Assembly: GCF_011038845.1 (NCBI RefSeq)
Contig: NZ_JAAKDW010000011.1
Location: 38,306 to 102,305, forward strand
Source of the DNA: Enterococcus sp. ZJ1622
Lineage (GTDB): Bacteria > Bacillota > Bacilli > Lactobacillales > Enterococcaceae
Length of the DNA stretch: 64,000 nt
Reading direction: 5' to 3'
Shown: positions 57,359 to 64,000 of the stretch, one piece after another
Numbering within the stretch: the stretch's first letter is position 1
Layout: each line of letters begins with the position of its first letter
Notes under the pieces: model-generated
The model's input: only the letters and a program-made list of their open reading frames with translations
Told to the model about the DNA's origin: nothing
The model's database searches: none
Program-made: the position numbers and the translations under genes

Positions 57359-58507
57359 TTATGCGTGGTAACGTTCCACACCATCTAAATAAGTTGCTTC
57401 AAGCGTCATATCAGGATTCAATACGATAAAATCAGCATCTCTTCCTTTTGCGATTTTTCCGCATGTGTCATCGATCTTGCAGCTGACTGCTGGTACCAGA
57501 CTAGCCATCATCACAGCTTGTTCAGGTGTAGCAAGTCCCCAGTCTACAACATTTTTGATCGCTTCTTTCAATTTCAGGATACTGCCGGCTAAATTACCGG
57601 ATTCCAAACGTGCTGTCCCGTCTTTCACAACGACTGGGAATTCACCTAAATTATAATTTCCATCAGGCATCCCGCCAGCCATCATACAATCAGTGATCAA
57701 TGCGACATGGTCATGACCAGCTTTTTCCATCAAAATCTCAGCTGCATTCGGATGTACATGATGACCATCACAGATCAGCTCTGAGAAGACATGTTCTAAT
57801 GACAGTAATGCGCCTACCATACCAGGTTCACGATGGTTCAATCCACGCATTCCATTATACGCATGAACGAATACACTCGCTCCGGCTTCTACTGCTTTTT
57901 GTGCTTCTTCAAGCGTTGCATTACTATGTCCTAAAGCAACCACAACACCTTCTTCAGTCACTTGTTTCACAAACTCTTCTACACCTTTTCGTTCTGGTGC
58001 CAGAGCGATTTTTTTGATCAATCCGCCTGATGCTTCTTGCCATTCATGGAATGTATCCAAACTAGGATCACCGAAGTAGCTTGGGTTTTGCGCCCCTTTA
58101 TGTTCTTCTGTAAAGAAAGGTCCTTCGAAATAGATTCCTTTGATTTTTGCGCCTGGTGCTTCTTTATACATTTTTCCGATGGTTTCAGCTACATCTTTCA
58201 AACGTTCTTTACTTGAAGTCAGCGTCGTTGGCAAGAAAGAAGTGACACCGCAAGAAAGCAATCCTTCTGACATCGCTTTGATGCCCTCAGCGTCATTATC
58301 CATTACATCATGGTTCATATAGCCATGGATGTGTGTATCGACTAATCCAGGAGCGATCCATTTGCCGCTTTGGTCAATTACGTTGATTTCTCCATCAGGT
58401 AATTCTTGGGTGTATTCACCAAAAAAACCATCTGTGATTTCAAGGTAACCTGCATTTTTCACACCTGACGTCAAAAAGAATTTGTCAGCATAGATAAAAG
58501 TTCTCAT
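57359..58507 (-). CDS. nagA: N-acetylglucosamine-6-phosphate deacetylase
   Basis: 382 aa amidohydrolase. PGLVDTHIHGYMNHDVMD near residue 55, YFEGPFFTEEHKGAQNP, VALGHSNATLEEAQKA, HAYNGMRGLNHREPGMVGA and LITDCMMAGGMPDG (catalytic Asp). Converts GlcNAc-6-P to GlcN-6-P for glycolysis and wall recycling. A NagR-type operator lies immediately upstream of its promoter. Confidence 0.96.
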   Translation of the reverse strand: MRTFIYADKFFLTSGVKNAGYLEITDGFFGEYTQELPDGEINVIDQSGKWIAPGLVDTHIHGYMNHDVMDNDAEGIKAMSEGLLSCGVTSFLPTTLTSSKERLKDVAETIGKMYKEAPGAKIKGIYFEGPFFTEEHKGAQNPSYFGDPSLDTFHEWQEASGGLIKKIALAPERKGVEEFVKQVTEEGVVVALGHSNATLEEAQKAVEAGASVFVHAYNGMRGLNHREPGMVGALLSLEHVFSELICDGHHVHPNAAEILMEKAGHDHVALITDCMMAGGMPDGNYNLGEFPVVVKDGTARLESGNLAGSILKLKEAIKNVVDWGLATPEQAVMMASLVPAVSCKIDDTCGKIAKGRDADFIVLNPDMTLEATYLDGVERYHA

Positions 58508-58536
58508 TCTATTCTCTCCTTTGGTTTTCTACCTTT

Positions 58537-58581
58537 AAGTTACTCTTATTTCGAAGAGAAGTCAAGAATGGTCTACACCAT
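58537..58581 (-). promoter_or_regulatory. nagA promoter and dre-type NagR operator
   Basis: Minus strand: -35 TTGACT (58565-58560), 17-bp spacer, -10 TAACTT (58542-58537). ATGGTGTAGACCAT at 58581-58568 is a near palindrome of the TGGTNTANACCA type bound by NagR/YvoA (GntR family) and released by GlcN-6-P/GlcNAc-6-P. It abuts the -35. The regulator gene is not in the window. Confidence 0.7.
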
Positions 58582-59418
58582 TTATAAGCTTTTTGAGATT
58601 TTTTTGACCGATTGAGCCAACTCTTCATAAAAAAGGGCTTTTTTCAGTTCACCTTTTCTTTTAAATATCAAACTTTTCAGAATAAACAGATCATTCAAAT
58701 AGTAATAACTATTTTTTTCTTGTGCCCAATGGATCCCTTGGCTGACTTGTTCTAAAGCCGCCTCTATTTCATTCTGATGAAATAAAAAACTTCCGTAATT
58801 ATAAAATATCTGCGAAAATTCGCTTTTTGTACGATCATTGATCGACTGATGAAAAAGCTGGATGCTCCGGCTCAGATAATATCTGGCTTCTGCTGTTCTT
58901 CCTGCTACTCCATAAATCTTTCCGATACAGCTGATCAGCTGTATCTCTGTATCCGAGACATGTGATCGGTCACTGGAATTGGAATAACTTAACGCTTCTT
59001 TCAGATAACACAATGCCTGGGTGATATTTTTACGAAGAGTGAATTCACAAACTCCTAAATAATAATAATAACGCTGACAATCCGCCGCCAGATAAAGATT
59101 TTCTGTTACTTCCGGTGATTTCAGTATTTGTTCCAATTTACGATAATCTCTTTTTTGAAAATAGACATCTAGCAGTTCGAATTCTTTCAATCCGCCTCGG
59201 ATTGTTCCATTCGATAAACTCATGACATGATCAATCGTCACTCCTAAGCGCTGGCAAATCTGCGCCATCACCATGACATTGGGCAATTCTTCATTATTCT
59301 CAATTCTACTTAAAACACTTTGTGAACAAATATCCTGCGAAAGCATCTTTTGTGTCATCTTCTGTTCTTTTCGGATTTCTTTTATGATTGTCCCAAAGGA
59401 ATCGACCAACGTTTCCAT
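58582..59418 (-). CDS. Rgg/GadR/MutR-like transcriptional regulator
   Basis: 278 aa from ATG 59418; GGAGGAGG lies upstream. N-terminal Xre HTH (IIKEIRKEQKMTQKMLSQDI, then SQSVLSRIENNEELP), then a ~200-residue helical TPR-like domain (ALSYSNSSDRSHV, RYYLSRSIQLFHQSIN). Rgg proteins often answer short peptides; no adjacent short peptide gene was found, so the ligand is unknown. It ends at the nagA operator. Confidence 0.82.
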   Translation of the reverse strand: METLVDSFGTIIKEIRKEQKMTQKMLSQDICSQSVLSRIENNEELPNVMVMAQICQRLGVTIDHVMSLSNGTIRGGLKEFELLDVYFQKRDYRKLEQILKSPEVTENLYLAADCQRYYYYLGVCEFTLRKNITQALCYLKEALSYSNSSDRSHVSDTEIQLISCIGKIYGVAGRTAEARYYLSRSIQLFHQSINDRTKSEFSQIFYNYGSFLFHQNEIEAALEQVSQGIHWAQEKNSYYYLNDLFILKSLIFKRKGELKKALFYEELAQSVKKISKSL

Positions 59419-59582
59419 AAGTATCCTCCTCCAAAATATGCGTTTTCGCATTATATCCGTATTTTACTTTACGAAGAAAGAAACATCAAGAAAAGGGACA
59501 TCTTTACATAGGAAAGTTTTTTTGTTTCTTTTCTTTTTCATGCTCTTTTTTAATCTCTTTTTTAACGAAAATCCGTTCATTT

Positions 59583-59613
59583 AAAAAGGAGCCGGGACGA
59601 TTCGTCCCGCTCC
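59583..59613 (-). terminator. Terminator of the aminotransferase gene
   Basis: GGAGCGGGAC / GTCCCGGCTCC stem followed by TTTTT on the minus strand, 60 nt after the stop. Confidence 0.83.
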
Positions 59614-59672
59614 CAAAACACGTGTGAAAATCCACTAATGGATATTCGCCATTTTTCTTTCAAAGATTCAAT

Positions 59673-60890
59673 TTACTTTTGACGATAGGTAGACAGAAAC
59701 TCCCGCATTTTATCCACTGTCACCTTCAGATCATCCATTTTCGGCAAATAGACGATTCTGAAATGATCTGGCTGATGCCAGTTGAATCCACCGCCATGTA
59801 CAAGCAGGATATGGTGTTCATGCAAGAAATCCAATACGAATTGCTCATCATCTAAAATATTGAAGCGTTTCGTATCGATTTTAGGAAAGATATAAAAAGC
59901 TGCTTTCGGTTTGACGGCCGATAGACCAGGGATGTCGTTGATTGCCTGATAGATGTATTCTCTTTGTTCATAGATACGTCCGCCAGGCAGGAGCAGTTCA
60001 TCCACACTTTGATAGCCGCCCAAAGCAGTTTGGATGATCTGCTGAGACAATACATTCGAGCATAGCCGCATGGAAGACAGCATGTTCAGTCCTTCAATGT
60101 AGCCTTTCACTCGGGATTTGTCACCACTCAACACCATCCATCCTACACGAAAACCTGCAACTCGATGTGATTTAGACAAGCCATTCAAGGTCACGACAAA
60201 CAAATCCGGGGCTAATGTCGCGATCGGTATATGTTCCAAACCATCCATCACTAGACGGTCATAAATCTCATCTGAATAGATGATCAAGTCATTCTGACGT
60301 GCGACTTCCGCTATCTCTTCCAAGAGCTCTTTAGGATAAAGTGCACCTGTCGGGTTATTCGGATTGATGATAACGATCGCTTTTGTCCGGCTGGTCACTT
60401 TCGATTTGATATCCTCAATATCAGGATACCATTCTGCTTCTTCATCGCATATATAATGGACCGGCTTTCCGCCTGCTAAAGAAATCGAGGCAGTCCACAA
60501 CGGATAATCAGGCATCGGGACTAATACTTCGTCGCCGTTGTCAAGCAATCCCTGCATACACATTGTGATCAATTCACTCACACCGTTCCCAGTGTAGATA
60601 TCATTGATCGTCACATTAGGGAATTTTTTCAATTGGCAATACTGCTCAATAGCTTTTCGCGCAGAAAAAATCCCCTTTGAGTCGGAATAACCTTCTGAAT
60701 CCCGTGCATTCATGATCAAGTCGCGTATCACTTCATTTGGTGCTTCGAAACCAAATGGTGCTGGATTACCGGTATTCAACTTCAGGATACTGATCCCTTC
60801 TTCTTGCATCCTTTCCGCTTCTTCAAGAACAGGGCCGCGGACATCGTAGCTGACACCTTCTAATTTGTTGGATTTTTCAAATTCTCTCAT
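59673..60890 (-). CDS. alaA: Alanine-type aminotransferase (AlaA/AlaT-like)
   Basis: 405 aa class I aminotransferase: LKLNTGNPAPFGFEAPNE at the N-terminus, YTGNGVSELITMCMQGLL, INPNNPTGALYP, SDEIYDRLVMDG and the PLP lysine in LNGLSKSHRVAGFRVGWM. Length and the start REFEKSNKLEGVSYDVRGPV are typical of AlaA. Probably glutamate-pyruvate transamination. Monocistronic. Confidence 0.92.
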   Translation of the reverse strand: MREFEKSNKLEGVSYDVRGPVLEEAERMQEEGISILKLNTGNPAPFGFEAPNEVIRDLIMNARDSEGYSDSKGIFSARKAIEQYCQLKKFPNVTINDIYTGNGVSELITMCMQGLLDNGDEVLVPMPDYPLWTASISLAGGKPVHYICDEEAEWYPDIEDIKSKVTSRTKAIVIINPNNPTGALYPKELLEEIAEVARQNDLIIYSDEIYDRLVMDGLEHIPIATLAPDLFVVTLNGLSKSHRVAGFRVGWMVLSGDKSRVKGYIEGLNMLSSMRLCSNVLSQQIIQTALGGYQSVDELLLPGGRIYEQREYIYQAINDIPGLSAVKPKAAFYIFPKIDTKRFNILDDEQFVLDFLHEHHILLVHGGGFNWHQPDHFRIVYLPKMDDLKVTVDKMREFLSTYRQK

Positions 60891-61061
60891 AATATGATCC
60901 GATCCCTCATTTCGAAAAGTTAGAAATTTCTGATTTTTTGTTATTCACTTATTTCAATATCATACTCTATCCTTCTCTATTTTGCCACTCATTTTATAGA
61001 TGCAAGGAAGGAAATAGTTGCAAGTTTGGCTAAAGGCCTTTGTCTGCTAGATGATCATGCT

Positions 61062-61223
61062 TTATTTGTTTTGCCAATCATTCCATAGATTTGCCGCCCA
61101 GTCCATGGCGATACCAAAAACAACTCCTAGCATCAGTCCGCCTGAAAAACTGCCAAAAGCCAAACCAACTAGAAGTCCAGCAACCATTCCTAGTCCAGCA
61201 AATTCCCCATCGTATTTTTTCAT
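61062..61223 (-). CDS. Small membrane protein, 53 aa
   Basis: ATG 61223 with GAGGAAAGCG 5-11 nt upstream, TAA at 61064-61062. Starts MKKYDGEFAGLGMVAGLLVG and continues with a Gly-rich hydrophobic stretch (LAFGSFSGGLMLGVVFG) and ends NLWNDWQNK. One long or two short membrane helices with glycine-zipper spacing. Function unknown. Divergent from tRNA-Leu. Confidence 0.72.
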   Translation of the reverse strand: MKKYDGEFAGLGMVAGLLVGLAFGSFSGGLMLGVVFGIAMDWAANLWNDWQNK

Positions 61224-61244
61224 CGCTTTCCTCACTAATTCATC

Positions 61245-61273
61245 TTGACATCTCGTGAAATACTCGCTATCAT
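61245..61273 (+). promoter_or_regulatory. tRNA-Leu promoter
   Basis: TTGACA (61245-61250), 17-bp spacer, TATCAT (61268-61273); start near 61280. Confidence 0.78.
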
Positions 61274-61297
61274 TATTATGTTATTGTTAATTCTTAT

Positions 61298-61380
61298 GCA
61301 GACGTGATGGAACGGCAGACATGCAAGATTGAGGGTCTTGTGAGCGTATGCTCGTGTGGGTTCAAATCCCATCGTCTGCA
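61298..61380 (+). tRNA. tRNA-Leu, anticodon GAG
   Basis: 83 nt class II tRNA. Acceptor GCAGACG / CGTCTGC plus discriminator A, anticodon stem CAAGA/TCTTG with loop TTGAGGG, long variable arm (TGAGCGTATGCTCG), T arm GTGGGTTCAAATCCCAT. CCA is not encoded. Confidence 0.95.
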
Positions 61381-61384
61381 TCGT

Positions 61385-61420
61385 AGCTTGTGAAGTTTAT
61401 TTACTTCATGAGCTTTTTTA
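61385..61420 (+). terminator. Terminator of tRNA-Leu
   Basis: AGCTTGTGAAGT / ACTTCATGAGCT stem and T6 run directly after the tRNA. Confidence 0.85.
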
Positions 61421-61421
61421 T

Positions 61422-61673
61422 TTATACAGCGTTTTTTCTATCTTCCTCTATAAATTTTTGAGGAGATATTTTTCTTGTACGTATTTTATTATACGCTTTA
61501 AAAGATAAAAATATATCACATAACTTCGTATCGCTCCATATTTCTTGTCCGGTCACTCTTTCATAAGCTCTACAAAACAGAGGTGTACTTTTAAGCTCTG
61601 ACATTCGTCTTTGATAAGTTGAAGCAGAATAATTATAGGCTTTCATAAATTCTTTTTTTCTCATTTTTTTCAT
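61422..61673 (-). CDS. Small HTH-like hypothetical protein, 83 aa
   Basis: ATG 61673 with AAGGGG 8 nt upstream. Very basic; residues 9-27 (FMKAYNYSASTYQRRMSEL) look like a DNA-binding helix pair, as in small excisionase- or regulator-like proteins. It lies right after a tRNA gene, where integrative elements often sit. No family recognised; there is no integrase in the window here. Confidence 0.6.
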   Translation of the reverse strand: MKKMRKKEFMKAYNYSASTYQRRMSELKSTPLFCRAYERVTGQEIWSDTKLCDIFLSFKAYNKIRTRKISPQKFIEEDRKNAV

Positions 61674-61841
61674 TTGGTTACCCCTTTATTTTATTTATAT
61701 ATTTATATTCTACTCTTTACAACGAGAACTCTTGTTCGCATACTCTTTTTGAGGTGACCTTTATGTTAATGGAAGAAAAAACACAATTATATTTTAACAC
61801 CCTCATGTAATACCTTGCTTCTACAAGTATTTTAATACAAA
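61674..61841. other. AT-rich stretch without a supported gene
   Basis: It holds only a 15-codon frame at 61763-61810 with GAGGTGA upstream, too short to call. Together with 61869-62007, which is also empty, it flanks the terminator. Confidence 0.4.
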
Positions 61842-61868
61842 TAAAAAACCACCTCCTAAGAGGCGGTT
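61842..61868 (-). terminator. Terminator after the large membrane protein gene
   Basis: AACCGCCTC-TTAG-GAGGTGGTT followed by TTTTATTT on the minus strand. Confidence 0.83.
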
Positions 61869-62007
61869 AATATTCAAGATTAATTAACTATATTTATTAC
61901 TTGAAGGTAAAGATAATTTTCTCGAATTCAATAAAAAACCATCCCGACCTATATTTAGACTAAAAACAAGAAGTAAATATTTCTGGGAAATATTCACATG
62001 CATTAGT

Positions 62008-63624
62008 CTAGTTAGTATGTTCTTTTTTTAGCATTATGCAATAAAAAAGAAGTAAAATTAACGTAGTTATAGAAATAAATAGTGATATTTTTGAAAAATA
62101 TGTGTATGAGTATTTGATCAATACTTTATTTATTCCATTTTCACCTTTTATAGTAATTAAGGGTCCACTTTGTTTAGGTATTTTAATATCCTTGGAATTG
62201 ACACTAATCCTTAACCCCTTGTAATGAAATACAGGAAGTACTATCGTTTTATCTTTTGATGATTCAAAAGTAAATATAATTTCATCTTTGTTTGGAGAAA
62301 AACTACTATCAATAATTTGTCCATTTTCTGTGACCTGGTGATTTTTCAAAAGTAATTGCTGTTTTTGATAACCCTCAGGAACATAGTCAAAGTTTTCAAA
62401 AGTAGCAAGTTTATCTACCATCTGTGAATTAGAATAAGTCCCCTGAAAGTTCATTTCTTTTACCATATTAACTACAGATGAGTAATTTAAAGTAGAGACA
62501 GCTAGTATTAATATTAGTATGGTATCTCTTTTCTTTGTATGTGAAATTTTTTCTAGCCATGGAGAAATAAATAAGACTCCTGAAAAAGATATAAACAATG
62601 TTGAAAATATCATAAACCGCCAAGGTGCTTGAATAATATTTAAAGGAGTATTTTGTAATGCAAACCATGGAAATATTTTCGTGCATAGTAAAATAGATAT
62701 TATGCCCATAGAATAAGTGAATTTAGATAAAAATCCTAATTTTTTAAAGTTTATTGTTAATATAACTATACAAATAAACAAGACTAAACCAATACCAAAC
62801 GATAGTAAATCTGAATCTATACTTCCGATCAAAAACTGTTTACCTAGATAAATTGCTCTTTTTTGTAATATATCTACGTAAGGACGATTCAAATCTTGGT
62901 ACAATGTTTGTTCAAGCATAGGACCTATAAATGCTAGCGAAAGGAGCAATGTAACAACAGCTGCTTTTATTAATTTAATTACTATAGAAATTTCCATCTT
63001 CTTCTTTCGATAGAATTGAAGGATTAACGCAAGTACAATCATTACTACAGTCATTGCCACAGAAAGAACGTGTGTATAAATCAACAAAGTCATGCTCATT
63101 GTCAGCATAATCCATGATTCCTTTTTAGAGTCGTAAAGTTTTATAAATCCGAGTAAAACTAGAGGAATGATTGACATCGCGAGTAGTTCTCCTAGTGCTC
63201 CACGAAGAAATATTTCTACACTTCTAAATGAAGATGTTGTGTATATAATAGCAAAAACCAAACTAGTAAAATGTCTTTTACTAATTTCAAACATTACATA
63301 ATGACATATAAATAGTGTAATCATTGTAACAGCGTAAAGGAAAAGATTATAACCTATAGCTAAATTAGTAAACTTAATTAACAAAAATAAAGGATATATA
63401 GTCAGCCATGGATAAAAGTTATTTACTTGCATGCCATATGATCTAAATGTATCAAAATTAATAGGAGAACTAAAAATAGACTCTAAACTTAAAGCACGAT
63501 TGATATGAAACGCAGTATCATAAAAACCAAAAATTTCCATATTTTTAAATGCCGGAACTAAATACAGTAAGCTAACAAATGCATAAACTATAAATATTCT
63601 GATAAAATCATTCTTTTTAATCAT
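62008..63624 (-). CDS. Polytopic membrane protein, GT-C/YfhO-like
   Basis: 538 aa, about 12-13 membrane segments in residues 1-400 and at the C-terminal end, with an extracytoplasmic beta-rich domain at ~410-510. An acidic motif in the first external loop (FGFYDTAFHINRAL) fits lipid-phosphosugar-dependent GT-C enzymes and YfhO-like proteins. It may add sugars to a wall polymer; that is inference. AT-rich compared with the core genes, so possibly acquired. Starts within Lys-rich MIKKNDFIRIF; weak ribosome site. Confidence 0.72.
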   Translation of the reverse strand: MIKKNDFIRIFIVYAFVSLLYLVPAFKNMEIFGFYDTAFHINRALSLESIFSSPINFDTFRSYGMQVNNFYPWLTIYPLFLLIKFTNLAIGYNLFLYAVTMITLFICHYVMFEISKRHFTSLVFAIIYTTSSFRSVEIFLRGALGELLAMSIIPLVLLGFIKLYDSKKESWIMLTMSMTLLIYTHVLSVAMTVVMIVLALILQFYRKKKMEISIVIKLIKAAVVTLLLSLAFIGPMLEQTLYQDLNRPYVDILQKRAIYLGKQFLIGSIDSDLLSFGIGLVLFICIVILTINFKKLGFLSKFTYSMGIISILLCTKIFPWFALQNTPLNIIQAPWRFMIFSTLFISFSGVLFISPWLEKISHTKKRDTILILILAVSTLNYSSVVNMVKEMNFQGTYSNSQMVDKLATFENFDYVPEGYQKQQLLLKNHQVTENGQIIDSSFSPNKDEIIFTFESSKDKTIVLPVFHYKGLRISVNSKDIKIPKQSGPLITIKGENGINKVLIKYSYTYFSKISLFISITTLILLLFYCIMLKKEHTN

Positions 63625-63762
63625 ATACCTACCCCATCATTTTTATGTTATAAATAATATCAGTTTTTTCTTAATAATACCAGTTAAATAAAGGAATTAT
63701 ATACCACTTCTCGGAAAACAACAGAAGGGTTATTTTATTTACAGTACCAAATAAATATAAGA

Positions 63763-63883
63763 AAAGCGAACCTATTTAGCTCAATACTACACCGCTCGTG
63801 GTTTCATTAGAAATAAGGCTACACTTGAGGATCTAGAGGAATTAGAAAAGTTAATTGCAGAACGAAAAAAAGAGGCTCTATAA
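63763..63883 (+). pseudogene. C-terminal gene fragment
   Basis: Open frame with no start codon reading KRTYLAQYYTARGFIRNKAT, then LEDLEELEKLIAERKKEAL and TAA at 63881-63883. A stop precedes it in frame. It looks like the helical end of a small phage/plasmid-type protein. Followed by a strong terminator. The 63625-63762 stretch contains no gene; it should hold the promoter of the membrane protein. Confidence 0.5.
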
Positions 63884-63885
63884 TT

Positions 63886-63926
63886 TCTAGGACTGATAGA
63901 ATTTTCTGTCGGTCCTAGATTTTTTT
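63886..63926 (+). terminator. Intrinsic terminator
   Basis: TCTAGGACTGATAGA / TCTGTCGGTCCTAGA stem followed by T7. The last 70 nt of the window end with GAAAGGAAG, a ribosome site for a gene that begins beyond 64000. Confidence 0.85.
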
Positions 63927-64000
63927 GTAAAAAAACAAACAGACATACAAAAATTCCGATAGAATAGAGTCGTCTAAAACATCAATCTGAAAGGAAGTTT

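Noticed and set aside
61763..61810. A 15-codon frame with GAGGTGA upstream
   Set aside because: Too short to support, no family signature; perhaps a gene remnant.

Overview
The window looks like chromosome of a low-GC Lactobacillales bacterium, most probably an Enterococcus of the E. faecium group. The evidence is protein-level: the typA / inositol-phosphatase / UPF0223 / pdhDCBA order, the PurBox-regulated purine genes in LAB style, a guanine-riboswitch xpt-pbuX operon, enterococcal-type intergenic terminator repeats and an Fst-like toxin. The species call is inference. About 50 protein genes are supported, most on the minus strand, with one tRNA-Leu and several small RNAs.

Layout. 1-8.3 kb: the 5' part of typA (its 3' end is off the window), an inositol-phosphatase-like gene with a UPF0223 partner, and the pyruvate dehydrogenase operon pdhABCD with a two-lipoyl-domain E2. 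8.7-11.3 kb: a MocR-type regulator that appears to lack its PLP lysine, and guaC. 11.5-19.7 kb: a CUT2 monosaccharide ABC transporter (ATPase, permease, ChvE-like binding protein) behind a cre site, divergent from a three-component system (sugar-binding lipoprotein, YesM/LytS-type kinase, YesN-type regulator) that probably controls it.

19.9-23.2 kb: an aldo/keto reductase gene split by a ~2.38-kb integrative element. Its ends can be placed by rejoining the host reading frame. The element encodes a large serine recombinase, a short cysteine-free exported protein, and an unlisted 29-aa Fst/par-type toxin with a convergent antisense RNA. That RNA carries a 26-nt match to the toxin ribosome-binding region, and the two terminator loops are complementary over 7 nt.

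23.3-42.3 kb: purine metabolism. purCSQLFMNHD and purEKB are two minus-strand units, each with a PurBox about 35 bp upstream of a good promoter, followed by pbuX-xpt under a guanine riboswitch. Between purB and purC sits an AT-rich stretch with a MarR regulator, an LmrA-like multidrug exporter, a decayed gene and an internally deleted resolvase.

42.5-48.9 kb: a CUT1 sugar ABC operon without its own ATPase, with YesL-like and Gfo/Idh/MocA proteins, behind a long leader that contains a cre-overlapped promoter, hairpins and a terminator. 48.2-57.2 kb: cell-envelope genes (GH73 glucosaminidase, M15 carboxypeptidase, two FUSC/ArAE-like membrane proteins, flotillin plus NfeD, an exported DNA/RNA nuclease). 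57.3-61.4 kb: nagA with a NagR-type operator, an Rgg-like regulator, an alanine-type aminotransferase, a 53-aa membrane protein and tRNA-Leu(GAG). From 61.4 kb to the end the sequence is AT-rich and accessory-looking: a small HTH-like gene, a large GT-C/YfhO-like membrane protein, and a gene fragment.
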